Below, piece by piece: positions 44,967 through 55,480 of a stretch of 64,000 nt of DNA; the stretch's first letter is position 1; each line of letters starts with the position of its first letter. Made by a program: the position numbers and the translations under genes. Under the pieces are notes generated by a model. That model worked only from the letters and a program-made list of their open reading frames with translations, made no database searches and was not told the origin of the DNA. Origin of the DNA: Ascaphus truei (lineage: Eukaryota > Chordata > Amphibia > Anura > Ascaphidae); contig CM071569.1 in the NCBI GenBank assembly GCA_036426205.1, positions 285,070,418-285,134,417 of the forward strand, given 5' to 3'.

Positions 44967-46139
44967 TGTAACATTAAACAAACAAAGATGCCCAAAGCTA
45001 CTTCCAATGTGACAAAAAGACACAGTGCAATACCTATATATTCTCTTGAAAAAGGGTCACTTAGTTTAACCCTTTGGCCAAAGCGTCTTAAGCCTGCTGC
45101 CACTTACAAGGCATGACCGTTAGCAGGTCCTAACACTACCTGAGTTGAAATTCTTATTTACCTGTATAATTACAGGAAGAATGATCTGCATTGGATCTGT
45201 CATAACCCAGCAAAATGAAACAGACCAGCCAACTTGGAAAGTGGTGAAGGGCAAGCTTAAACCTGGGGGGAGGGGCCAATAGGGCTGCTGCATTTATAAC
45301 AATTAGAACAGTGATAACAGTTAGAACAGTGATAACAGTTAGGGCAGTTGGTCAGTTGGGAGCAGGGTACAGTAAAGGGAGGTAGGGTCCCAGGTTCCAG
45401 TAGCCCTGGGACTAGGCCAGCTTTCCCCTCCAGGCCACAGTTAGACACCAACTCACAGTAGGCACCTGCAGCTGTATAGGGAAGTCCATAGTTAGGGACC
45501 CTTTTTCTTGTGTTGTGCAGTATCAGGAACACAGTGTCTACGCCACGCAGCGACGCATAACTTGTGGTCTTGGATCAGACCACCTACGTTCAGAGCCTGT
45601 CTATGGTGGGACGCTCCTACTGGAGACCACCCCATGCGGAGGCAGAAGGCGTTGTTGGAGCAGACTGCCCGTTGACTGTTGTTCAACTTCACCCGGGGGC
45701 TGGAGCGCCCGGGAAGTTGTCCGCATAAGTGCACCAACATTCACGTGGGCAGCGCTGTCTCACACTTGGGGGTGGGAAAGGCCATTGGGGTCCGGACATT
45801 GGAACACTGGGACAGTGGGACACTGGTGCCCCTGCATCCAAGTGCTGTGGGGATATTCCGCGGGTTGGTATACATATATGTCTATTGCTGTTCCTATTGT
45901 TGTCATTGTTTATTATCTCCCAGTAAATACTGTTCCCCATCCTCTATGTGTCTATTACTGGGCATATTGTCTTGGGAGGGGCTATCCTACTATGTGAGGA
46001 TCCTGCTCAGGTGGAGGCGCTGTTTAGTAGATATACATACACCGCAGGCTCCCCAGTGGCGGAGGGTCAGGCCTCCTGTTTGCCACACAGGTATAGCAGC
46101 ACACGTAGTCGCCCTGACACAGGGGGAAAGGGGGCTACA
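44967..46139. mobile_element. Probable solo LTR of a Gypsy-type element
   Basis: Ends AAGGGGGCTACA at 46139 and likely starts TGTAACATT at 44967; flanks AAAGC and TAAGC match 4 of 5. Interior resembles the LTRs at 52245 and 54233 (GTGGAGGCGCTG, GGCTCCCCAGTGGCGGAG). The several 64-161-aa ORFs inside show no domains. The start could be 44951 instead. Confidence 0.5.
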
Positions 46140-47023
46140 TAAGCACATAGGGGGCTATGAATAAAAAGTTTCCTGGCTTCAAATCCAGGGCAAAATTGGA
46201 GCAGAAAAGCTGCACCAGATGTATCAAAGAATAAAGTCTCCTTGCAAGCAGTGGGCTTTTATTCATAACCCCCTTAGCATCAGCACCATGCTCGGTTACT
46301 GTTGAATGACTCCCGTTTATGTAACATATTATTGCGGATGTTTAAAAGCTATATGGGTTAGATTTGCTCAGTCACACTGAGAAAATCTTCCCAGATATTT
46401 CTGTAGGCTGAAAACTTCTCCTGATCTAATTATAGCTCCGCTATCCAACACAGTCCCACACCAGTTCTTACAATGGAAATCATTAGGGAAGCTGCTGGAG
46501 TTTGCCGCACAGATAGCAGGCTGCAAATACACTGTATAATTTATATTTAAGCTGGTTAAACAGGTGTTGTTTTCTATCTGACTGCACAGTTTCTGCTCCC
46601 TGCTTTGTGTTATTATTTTTCTTTGCTTGATGAGCTTGTTATGAATGATAACTGAGAGATTGTTAAACACTATAGAACAGTAAAAAAAAAAAGTGTAGCG
46701 GCTATAGCGGGATTTTACACATACATAATCCATACTAGGATTGTCCTGGTCATACATCTCTCAGTAAGGATGTTATCAGTGTTTAGTCAGAAGCAACAAA
46801 GACAATACATTCAGTGGGTAACAATGGGACCCCTACATGGCAGGGAAGAGGGTAAATCATGGCGTTTCTATATGTTATGACAGCGAGGCCTACATCAGTA
46901 CGACCAGCCTCACTTTAGTCATTCGGTCACTTCACTGTACTGGGGGAAATTAGGTGACTCATTGACCAAAGACACAAGAGAGAAAACCAGGAAGGACGTG
47001 GGATTGCTAATTTAATTCTTATA
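46140..47023. other. Unassigned intronic sequence
   Basis: A 129-aa minus-strand ORF at 46368-46757 has no recognisable features. No repeat family recognised. Confidence 0.4.
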
Positions 47024-47027
47024 CACA

Positions 47028-47150
47028 TGTAACCCTGCTTCCTATCACTTGGCAAGCTGTTACTCTGTGCTGTGTTACCTGCTGACTCACAGGGCCTGAG
47101 CCTCTGCCACGGAGAGCCCGGGGTGCATACAATATATATATATATATATA
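47028..47150 (-). mobile_element. Gypsy-B truncated 3' LTR
   Basis: From TGTAACCCTGCTTCC to the (AT)n tract, matching 52245-52365; then it jumps directly into integrase coding sequence. Confidence 0.88.
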
Positions 47151-47638
47151 TAGGTCTTGTCCATCCCCAAATGTCCGTGTTCATCATGGAGAGCTTTCAG
47201 CACTAAGTATTGTAGTCGTTTTGGCAACACTAGGTGGCGGCGATCCGGGTGGTCATGATACTTCACTACTCGGTATAACAATCGATCTTGAATTTCAAAT
47301 TTGTCCGCCTCCCGCATTAGGATACCTCCTACATCCCTCGGAGCCTGACGAAGCAGTTCCCGTCGCTTTTGTCGAAGGGCCTCCCGGATAGTTCCTGCGA
47401 CCGGATCCTGTTCTTGATAACGTACCATATCTTCCCAAGCAATGATCTGATCGGGGGCGACATGCATTCCACTCGGGTCTTGATAGGCTGCCGGTATAGC
47501 GGTGGGTGCACACCCTAGGGAGTCAGCCACTCGTAACTCCGAAAAGGCTACTTCTATGATGGCTGCCGTGCCGCAGAGGGCACTTATTCCCGGTCCGGGG
47601 ATCTCTTCCCACTGATCTTCGTCATTGGTAGGGACCAA
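47150..47638 (-). pseudogene. Gypsy-B integrase N-terminal zinc-binding fragment
   Basis: The ORF from 47638 has the linker and the start of the HHCC domain: LQYLVLKALHDEHGHLGMDK then T, after which the frame enters the (TA)n of the truncated LTR. The Cys pair, the catalytic core and the chromodomain or tail are gone. Confidence 0.85.
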
Positions 47639-47644
47639 CCCCGG

Positions 47645-48067
47645 TCATCTCGACAAGGCATCTGCCCCAATGTTTAAAGGCCCAGGTTTGTATTTTAAGG
47701 TGAAGTTATAATTGAAAAGCGCGGCCAACCAACGATGTCCGGTCGCATCCAGTTTGGCTGAGGTCATGATGTAGGTTAGAGGATTATTGTTGGTACATAC
47801 TTCGAACGTCACCCCGTACAGGTAGTCCCGCAGTTTATCCACTATGGCCCACTTAAGGGCCAAGAATTCGAGCTTGTGTACCGGATAGTTCTGTTCACTG
47901 GGGGTGAGACTGCGGCTGATGTACGCTATGGGCCGTAACCCCTCAGGATATTTCTGATGCAACACGGCTCCTAAACCGCTCAGGCTGGCGTCCACGTGCA
48001 GGATGTAGGGTTGATCGGGGTTGGCTTAGGCCAAGACCGGAGCAGCCGTCAGGCTCTGCTTCAGGTC
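47645..48067 (-). pseudogene. Gypsy-B RNase H domain
   Basis: Minus-strand ORF to 47995 starts MDASLSGLGAVLHQKYPEGL, includes YPVHKLEFLALKWAIVDKLR and ends KPGPLNIGADALSR, the standard end of Gypsy RNase H. A TAG in + coordinates near 48026 and the insertion at 48068 disconnect it from RT. Confidence 0.88.
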
Positions 48068-48950
48068 TGTTACAAAAGGTGGGGGAGTGGGGAAAGTGAA
48101 TGGACTGGGCGCTTCCCAAATAGTAATAAATTGGTGTAATGAATAACACACCAGTGAATACACAAATAAACCTTACACCCAAAGGTGAATAACAATATAT
48201 AGTGTAAGAAAAAGCAGCTCAACTTCCTCTGGTGGGACAGTTCCAAGTCCCAGGATGTGAATTTTCTTTTCTTGGAGTTGAGGAGGAGCGCAGGGAAGGA
48301 TCGTGATATGTAAAAAATAAGATATATATATAGTGCAGATGGTAGATCACTGCTAGAATAACATTCAATAACAGGAATAGAACTCACAAAAATCGTGGTA
48401 GGTTATAGCATGTCAGAGATCCATCTCTCTCTGACTTGGAGCTGTGTATAACAGGAATCAGGATATCCCTCAGCGGAGTGATTGTATGTAAATAAAGAGA
48501 ATCACAATAGTGCATACAATTTGAACTGTAAGTCATGTATTGATCACAAATGGTTTAAGGAAAACTCACATTTTCCCTTAGTATAACTGGTGGTGGAGAG
48601 AACCGCGATTGAAGGGTGGCGTGTTGTATAGCTGCGCCGGTGCTTCATGCACCTCCCGGTGGATTTCTGCATCAAACTCTGACGGAGAGTTTGATGAGAA
48701 ATCCACCGGGAGGTGCAAGTGAAGCAACGGGCAGCAGCTATACACAACGCCACCCTTCAATCGGCGGTTCTCTCCACCACCAGTTATTACTAAGGGAAAA
48801 TGTGAGTTTCCTAAACCATTTGTGATCAATACATGACTTATAGTTCAAATTGTATGCACTATTGTGATTCTCTTTATTTACATATCAATCACTCCCTAGG
48901 GATATCTGATTCATTGTTATACAAAGGGCTCCAGTCAGAGAGAGATGGAT
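48068..48950. mobile_element. Foldback retroelement inserted in Gypsy-B pol
   Basis: 883 bp flanked by an exact 14-bp duplication CTCTGCTTCAGGTC (48054-48067 and 48951-48964). The left shoulder contains ACTGGGCGCTTCCC. The right two-thirds is a palindrome with arms 48418-48681 and 48682-48955. No protein-like ORF. Same architecture as 32973-34076. Confidence 0.85.
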
Positions 48951-48955
48951 CTCTG
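48418..48955. repeat. ~265-bp-arm palindrome with a 5-bp loop
   Basis: Centre CATCAAACTCT-GACGG-AGAGTTTGATG; outer ends GATCCATCTCTCTCTGAC and GTCAGAGAGAGATGGATC. Nearly perfect with a few substitutions and indels. Confidence 0.92.
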
Positions 48956-50296
48956 CTTCAGGTCGTCTAAGGCTTGGTCACACTCGGGGGTCCATTTATC
49001 CCCGAAGGGCTGTTTGGCCGAGTGGGTCTTCTGGCCCGTTTCAGATGGGTATATGTGGAGCAGACTGTTGAGGGCTTTGGCCCTTCGTGAATACCCCTCC
49101 ACAAAACGCCGATAATAGCCGCAGAAACCCAGGAACGAGCATAGCTCCCCCACATTCTCGGGACGAGGCCAGCTAACGACAGCTTCTATCTTAGCGGGAT
49201 CAGTGGCGATTCCGGCGCCGGACACTATGTGACCGACATACGTTACTGAGGTCCGACAGAACCGACATTTGTCCAGAGAGAGTTTGAGGCCTTCTGCGGA
49301 CAGCCTATCTAATACCTTCACGAGACGACTCTCATGCTGCTCCAAAGTTTTCCCGAAGACTATGATGTCATCTAGGTATACCAAGCAACAGGGGTTGAGG
49401 TCACCCAACGTTTTCTCCATTAATCGCTGGAAGGTGGCGGGCGCTCCGCATATGCCTTGAGGCATGCGAGTGAACTGATAAAACCCAAGGGGGCAGACGA
49501 AGGCAGTCTTTTCCTGATCCTCTGGGCTCATCGGGACTTGATAGTATCCAGACCGTAGTACGCTGAACCACTGGCTCCCGTGTAGAGCATCCAGGATCTC
49601 TTCTATACGAGGGAGGTTGTACTGATCCGGTGCCGTCCGATTGTTCAGCGTCCAGTAATCTACACACAGCCTCACAGTTCCATTTTTCTTTCTCACCACC
49701 ACTATGGGGGAGGTGTAGGAGCTTCGGTACTCAGTGACAATTCCGGCGGCCTCCATGTCATGGATAGCAGCTCTCACATCCTCCACATCCCGGGGAGCGA
49801 GTCGGCGCGAATGTTCTCTGAAGGGCTTCTCATCCATCATGCGAATGGTATGCTGGGCGTTGCGGCTGCATCCCACATCCATCTCCTCGGTAGAGAATAC
49901 GGACCGTCTTTTTTCTAGTTGCGCCCGTAACCGATTCTTCCAGGTTCCCGGCAATTCGGCGGAGCCGAAATCGAAGTCCAGGGCCGTCCCTGTTTCTTTC
50001 ACTTGAGTTGTATTTGCTTGTACTGCCTCTTCCACTGAACTAACCGGATAAATTCTTCCTATCTGCTGGCCCACATCAATGGCCAGGGGGAAGGGTGATA
50101 GATTCTGCACCATCACATCAATCCGCCTAGGGATGGCGCCCTGCCAATAGCGAAATTCGGGTACGAGCCAATATTCTCGCCTCACATCTTCTCCGGGAGT
50201 ACTCTCAAGTGAGAATTGTTGGTCTTCGGCTAGGCGCTCTGCATAAGCACACCAGGCGGACATTCTTTGCGTTTCTCTGGGAGCAGCTTTGTCCAC
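48935..50296 (-). pseudogene. Gypsy-B reverse transcriptase ORF (453 aa) lacking motif A Asp
   Basis: Long open frame with SRRLAPRDVEDVRAAIHDME, TVRLCVDYWTLNNRTAPDQY, MPQGICGAPATFQRLME, motif C LVYLDDIIVFGKTLEQHESR and GFCGYYRRFVEGYSRRAKAL (connection). At about 49556 motif A reads FSVLRSGYYQ where Gypsy-A has FSVLDLRSGYYQ: two residues, including the catalytic Asp, are missing without shifting frame. The last residues run into the foldback element inserted at 48950, so the polypeptide is separated from RNase H. Confidence 0.9.
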
Positions 50297-51555
50297 CCCT
50301 TTCGCCCACAGAACAGCAGTCCGTAGTCATCTGGAAGAGGGGAAGGCTGGGCTGGATCAGATTGAACCAATTGCAGCTGCAGACTGGACATGGGGAGCTC
50401 TTTAGTTTCGTGTAGATAAGCCCGGATGACCGCATGTACGATATCGGCATTGGTGCCTAGGATAATAGGGTACTTGGGGGTGTCTCGGGGTTCCGGGCAC
50501 ACCAAGGCATCCACCTTTATGGGGTGAGACTTGCCCGTGTTGAGCTGTTGGATTTCCAGATCCACGGTCACTAACCCATCGATGGGACAGTCGTCGTTGC
50601 TCAACCCGCGTACCTTGATGTGATCCGCCGGTCGTAGCGGTCGCTTCTGAAGATGACGATCATAGAACCCTCGGTATATGATGGTGACTTGGGATCCGGT
50701 GTCTAGTAGGGCAGAAGAGTAGATTCCATCCACTAAAACTCGGATCAGCGCTACCGGTCCCACTCGATTCCCATCTTCGAGGGATTCAGCCCCTCCAGAC
50801 GGGGGCCCGTCTGTATCAGCATCCGTCGCATACACCCCACAGACCATAGACTGGGATGGGAACTTCAGGGGTGAAGGGCTCCGGGGGCGAGAAGTGCCCA
50901 GGCGACAATCGTAGGATAGATGCCCCCGCTTCCCGCACTTGTAGCAGGACATATCTCTTTGGATAGCCCGGCGATCCGACGGAGGGGACGACCGTCCCGC
51001 GGAAGGCGATTTCTCAGAACCAGGCTGGTCCGGTGGTTCCTCTTTCTTCTCTGTACTTCCTCTGGATTTAGCGCCACCGCTAACTTTCAGTCTCGGAGGG
51101 GAGTGCAGCATTAGATGCGTCTCGTGTTCCTTCACCTGTTGCAGTAGTTGGATGAACGAAGGGGGAGGGCCCCGAGTGAGGTGATCTCGAATCATGGTGG
51201 CTATTGGGTGAGACGGACTGGATCCACGGAGGTACTGCTTCCGGAGATACTCATCCATCTGGGATGGGAGTACATATTTATAATGCAGCAGCGGGCCGAG
51301 AGATATTTGCACACGGTGTATATAGGCGGATAGCTCTTCCCCATCCTTCTGGTTTACGGCATAATACTTGGCCCACAAGGCCTCGTCATCCTCCTTTGCA
51401 CTATAGGCTTCGGCCAGGAATTGTATCATCAAGCGAGAGGTTAAGTCGGGGTACTGTTCATGGTGTATTCCGATTAGCGTGGCAGCCGGGGGCCGCAGAC
51501 ACTCCATGAGCCGCTGGCGTTTTACTACATCTGTGCAAGACCACTCTTCCATCAC
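50230..51555 (-). CDS. Gypsy-B gag C-terminal half, nucleocapsid and protease ORF (441 aa)
   Basis: One open frame. The capsid-like region has FLAEAYSAKEDDEALWAKYY and AYIHRVQISLGPLL. A CX2CX4HX4C knuckle CYKCGKRGHLSYDC lies near 50905-50950. The retroviral-type protease motif ALLDTGSQVTII is near 50690-50712. Capsid homology is to the Gypsy lineage from which the PNMA genes derive. Its end overlaps the pol ORF (to 50296) in another frame, which could be a natural frameshift site or a mutation. Open but upstream-frameshifted, so probably not functional. Confidence 0.82.
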   Translation of the reverse strand: MMEEWSCTDVVKRQRLMECLRPPAATLIGIHHEQYPDLTSRLMIQFLAEAYSAKEDDEALWAKYYAVNQKDGEELSAYIHRVQISLGPLLHYKYVLPSQMDEYLRKQYLRGSSPSHPIATMIRDHLTRGPPPSFIQLLQQVKEHETHLMLHSPPRLKVSGGAKSRGSTEKKEEPPDQPGSEKSPSAGRSSPPSDRRAIQRDMSCYKCGKRGHLSYDCRLGTSRPRSPSPLKFPSQSMVCGVYATDADTDGPPSGGAESLEDGNRVGPVALIRVLVDGIYSSALLDTGSQVTIIYRGFYDRHLQKRPLRPADHIKVRGLSNDDCPIDGLVTVDLEIQQLNTGKSHPIKVDALVCPEPRDTPKYPIILGTNADIVHAVIRAYLHETKELPMSSLQLQLVQSDPAQPSPLPDDYGLLFCGRKGWTKLLPEKRKECPPGVLMQSA

Positions 51556-51706
51556 TCCCCGCGTGTGCTCTTTCCACGTCTCTACCCCATCTTCCCCGGC
51601 AGGAGGGTCCCCGAGAAGGCTTTTAGCTTCTGGTAGTTCTGAGCGTGGGTGGCTAAGGTAAGCGCTTCGACTAGCGGTGGCAAACTGGGGGGACTAGATA
51701 GCAGGT

Positions 51707-52192
51707 CTATTTGGCATTCTGTTTCTTTAGTAGGATACTACTCACTCCCGCTTCCATAGATGCGCGGGATTCCGGGTTACTGGACAGAGAGCGGCAGCTA
51801 CCGAGCTCACTCTCGGCATAGTGGATCAACGGAAGGGTGGGGTCGTCCTCCCCCAACGGGCATACGAAGGGGTTTTGAAGAGGGTAGACGAAAGGACTAC
51901 CGCCGGGCGGTGCGTCGGGAAAGACCAGGGATTGTGGAATGGCAGTTTCTAACGCCAACAGGTTACGCCGACAGTCTACAAGTAAAGTATTCCACTTGGA
52001 GTCGTGGTCTATCATTACATCTACCAGGCGAGCTTTGGCAAACCCCGGGAGTTGTCGCAAGGCCGTCTGTAAAGTCTCTAGGGGCAATGCCATGGGTACT
52101 CGGGCCAACGCTACGGCGCGACGAGTGGGAGTACGGACTTGGCGGGCCCAGTCTCGTATCTCTTGACGGGTGGGTAAAGCCATGGTGATCAC
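51707..52192 (-). pseudogene. Gypsy-B gag, N-terminal domain (PNMA-like)
   Basis: Minus-strand ORF of 161 aa. It starts MITMALPTRQEIRDWARQVR, and further on has VDVMIDHDSKWNTLLVDCRR, the layout of the PNMA N-terminal RRM-like domain (DW near the start, short beta-strand repeats after). It lies ~50 bp inside the 5' LTR. The next gag segment continues in another frame after a YQKLKAFSG motif (about 51620), so a frameshift separates them. Confidence 0.75.
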
Positions 52193-52244
52193 AATTTAGG
52201 TTCGAGGGGCACCCCATGTCTAAAATCTCAGCAGAGCCTCCAAA

Positions 52245-53261
52245 TGTAACCCTGCTTCCTATCACTTGGCAAGCTGTTACTCTGTGCTGTGTTACCTGCT
52301 GACTCACAGGGCCTGAGCCTCTGCCACGGAGAGCCCGGGGTGCATACAATATATATATATATAGGTTCGGTGCAGCGCCTCCACCTGCGACAGATCCCGC
52401 CAAAGGCAGAGTTAGTCTTCGCAGGACCTCTATATAAGAATTTCTCTTACACGACCATGTTATAAAACCAATCTCATTTACTGATAGGTCAACCTTACGA
52501 TACATTGCATGCCATGACATTCCAATCCGCTGGTACAACATTTAACACGCCACGGAGGACGTCCACATCTATGCGCCTCGGCGGACGCCAACAATAACTT
52601 GCGCCTCGGCGGACGCCAACAGTACTTTCTCCCAATCCCGCCACCGGGTGTTCCCACCCCGTGTCCAAATACGCTAATCAGTTCTCTCGCTCCCAACGGC
52701 CGTGTGTATGTGTATGGGTGACTGCGTAGCCACTAGGTCTTAGGTGATGGAAAGGGTAAAGTTGGTGCACTTGACGAAATACCTGCCGAGCACTCCGGTG
52801 CTCGGAACTGCTACGGTTCTTCGAAAAGAGTCTCTGAGGGTCCAACTCTACGATATGGGGCGCTTCTCCTCGACAGGGTAGTCCCGAACACTGCAATAGT
52901 TAGGGGGTAAAGCCCTTACTAAGGGTGTCCCTAGCTCAGCTTGTCTCTACGGTGACTCAGGGCTAACTGGGCCGGGGGCACCTTGCCTGCGCCTGGGGGA
53001 TACAACCTCCCAGCGCAGTATCTCCGTCTCCTCGTCTCTCCATGATGCTCTCACTCCACGTGCGTGCAATCCCTGCCTATATGCCTGGCAACTCCTCCGC
53101 CCATAGGCTAAACGCTCTCACCTGACCCTCCCCGTAGGGCTGCTGGGTCAAGGGACTGCTCTTCTCCCACCAAATGTACTCTCCTCCTTCGCGGGCTTTG
53201 CAACTACTCTTTGCAAGCGCAACCTCCCATTCCTCGGGGTGAATCACGGGTCACGGCTACA
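52245..53261 (-). mobile_element. Gypsy-B 5' LTR
   Basis: On + it starts TGTAACCCTGCTTCC and ends GGTCACGGCTACA. Contains an (AT)n run at 52349, two GCGCCTCGGCGGACGCCAAC units near 52570-52620, and the CGAGCACTCCGGTGCTCGG palindrome near 52786. The region between it and gag (52193-52244) would hold the primer-binding site: on minus, TGGAGGCTCTGCTGAGAT follows the LTR within two bases; the tRNA was not identified. Confidence 0.88.
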
Positions 53262-53409
53262 CACATGCTAAACGTTCTTATGTACATGAACAACTCAGTC
53301 GCATTCACAAATTATAACAAATCCATTTTCATCTTTTCGGCTATGATTTATAAAAGGCAGTTTAGTTTGTGTTGTAATGATGCAGTGGACCACGTTTTAT
53401 AATGGGAAT

Positions 53410-54140
53410 CACCAGCATTTGTACCATTGTATTGAAATGGAAGAAAAGCGGAAAAGGCAGGGAGTGCAAAGAGAGGGGAGAAGGGAGTGCAAAGAGAGGG
53501 GAGAAGGGAGTGCAAAGAGAACCGAGTAGGGTGGAGGAGGGGAGAGACAGCAAGGAGGGGGAAAAGAGACAGAGAGACAGCGGAGAGCAGTGTGCACATC
53601 GGGAAGGAAAGACAGCAATGTTAGTAGGAGAAGGAAACAGAGAGACAGCAAAGAGAGGAGGAGACAGATGAGATGAGTAGGAGAGGAGGGAGTGTAGTGT
53701 GCACAGAGACAGTAAGGCAGGGAGTGCAAAGAAGAGCAGGGCATGATGGAGGAGGATGGGGAGGAGAAACTGCAAGGAGGAGAGAGGAGACAGAGAGAAA
53801 GACAGGAAGGAGAGTAGGGGACAGAGAGGGAGAGGAGGAAACTGAGGCATGACAACGAGGAGTGAATGGAAACCAGTGTCCACAGCAGGCAGGAGGGAGT
53901 GCAAAGAGAGGGGAGGAGAGACAGCGTGGTCTGAAGGAGGAGGAAACAGAGAGACAACAAGGAGAGGATGAGATAATTAGGAGAGGAGGGAGTGTAGTGT
54001 GCACAGAGAGGAGCAGACACAGTAAGGCAGGTAGTGCAAAGAGAGGAGAGGAGAGAGTGCAAAGAGGAGCAGGGCATGATGGAGGGGAAAGTAAGGTGGG
54101 AAAGAGAGGACAAGAGATAGCAAGGCGTTAGAGGGAGGGG
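53410..54140. repeat. Polypurine (GA-rich) tract with short tandem units
   Basis: About 730 bp, strongly A/G on +, with repeated GGGAGTGCAAAGAGAGGGGA units. Long minus-strand ORFs (up to 246 aa) arise only because the C/T strand lacks stops. Confidence 0.9.
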
Positions 54141-54232
54141 TGAAATCAAAGAGTAATGTTTAATTAATAATCTTTCAGATTTCCTAGATCAGCGTATACT
54201 AAGCCGGGTACAGGCTAGTTCTATTATATTTG

Positions 54233-55306
54233 TGTAGCTGTGACCCCTTATTCACCCTGAAAGAGCGGGAGGTTGCGCCTGCACAGAGGGAGTTGCAAAG
54301 CCCGCGAAGGAGGAGAGTATATTGGCGGGAGGTAGCAGACCCTTGTCCCAGCAGCCCCGCGGGGAGGGTCAGGTGAGAGGGTTGAGCCAATGGGCTGCGG
54401 AGGTGGAGTAGATATAGGGAGGTGGATGCACGCACGTGCAGGAGAGCTGGTTGGAGAGGAGAAGAGACGGAGTGTCTGTGTAGGGGAGGTTGATCCGCCC
54501 CGGTGCAGGCCATGTGCCTGCCCCAGGCCCAGTTAGACCTGAGTCACAGTAGAGACAAACTGAGCTGGGGATCACCCTAGTAAGGTTCCTGTTCCCGTAG
54601 TATCTTTAAGACCCTGATCTGGACTATACTATCGAGTGGGAGGTCTGGGCTCAGTCCCCGCTTGTTGTTGCCGGAGATCGGGTGGGAGCGCCCCGGTCCC
54701 TCGAGAGAAAGAGAGAACGGTGTCGACTTACAGGGACTCTTTGCGAAGACCGTAGTGGTTCTGAGCACCGGAGTGCTCGGCAGGTATTTCAACAAGTGCA
54801 CCAATGGTACCCTTCATTCACTCGAGACGCAGTGGCTGCGCAGTCACCCATAGATACACATAGTGGCCTGCAGTGAGCGGGAGGACTAATCCGTTAAGGA
54901 TCGGACACGGGGTGGGATCACCCGGTGGAAGGTGTGGAAATAGTGTTGGCGTCCGCCATAGCGCATGATTGTGGGGCGCCCGCCGTGGCGCAAGATGGTG
55001 TTGGCGTCCGCCGTGGCATGTTATAAGGTGTATATTGGGATGTTATGGTGTGTACCTAATTGTGAGCTTTATCTGCAAGTAAAGGAGGTTGGTTATAGAA
55101 CATGGCTGTGTGAGTGTAATTCTTGCATATACGTCCTGCGAAGACCCACTCCCCCGTTGGCGGGAGCTGTCGCAGGTGGAGGCGCTGCACCCGTTATAGA
55201 TATTGCGTGCACCCCAGGCTCTCCGTGGCAGAGACTCAGGCCCTGCGAGCCTACAGGTAACACAGCACAGAGTAGCGGCATGCTAGCGATAGGAAGCAGG
55301 GCTACA
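54233..55306 (+). mobile_element. Solo LTR, same family as Gypsy-B LTR, opposite orientation
   Basis: Starts TGTAGCTGTGACC, ends AGGAAGCAGGGCTACA; clear homology to the reverse complement of 52245-53261 (TTGGCGTCCGCCGTGGC, GAGCACCGGAGTGCTCGG, TCGCAGGTGGAGGCGCTGCA). Flanks TTTG and TGTG match 3 of 4. Confidence 0.82.
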
Positions 55307-55480
55307 TGTGTATAAAGATTATGTAAAAGTTAGCCTAAGTATCATTCAAGCAAAATAGATGAAAAGCCCCTTTCATTGTTGAAATTGGACATTAGATTCC
55401 ACCCAATCACTAGTAAATTGGCAATTAAAAGCTTTAGAAACCTGTTTATGAGACCAACAACCATGGAACATACTGTACAT

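Larger units (their letters stand above)
47028..53261 (-). mobile_element. Gypsy-B: Ty3/Gypsy element, minus strand, ~6.2 kb
   Basis: Right (5') LTR 52245-53261 (1,017 bp); left (3') LTR truncated at 47028 to about 47150. Both share the first ~110 bp with no differences I can see. CACA flanks both ends (47024-47027, 53262-53265). Minus-strand order: PNMA-like Gag, CCHC knuckle, protease, RT, RNase H, integrase zinc-binding start. Integrase core and most of the 3' LTR are deleted at an (AT)n tract, and a foldback element interrupts Pol at 48068-48950. Confidence 0.92.

Noticed and set aside
45492..46164. Cluster of 64-161-aa overlapping ORFs
   Set aside because: They lie in a probable LTR, overlap in several frames on both strands and show no recognisable domain.
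48661..48720. A seventh hammerhead-like motif in the palindrome centre (CTGACGG...GAGAAATCC)
   Set aside because: The core is altered and the GAAACGCG segment is absent; the sequence is better explained by the palindrome loop itself.
53348..54149. Minus-strand ORFs up to 246 aa rich in Leu, Ser, Pro and Cys
   Set aside because: Artefact of the GA-rich tract read on the C/T strand.
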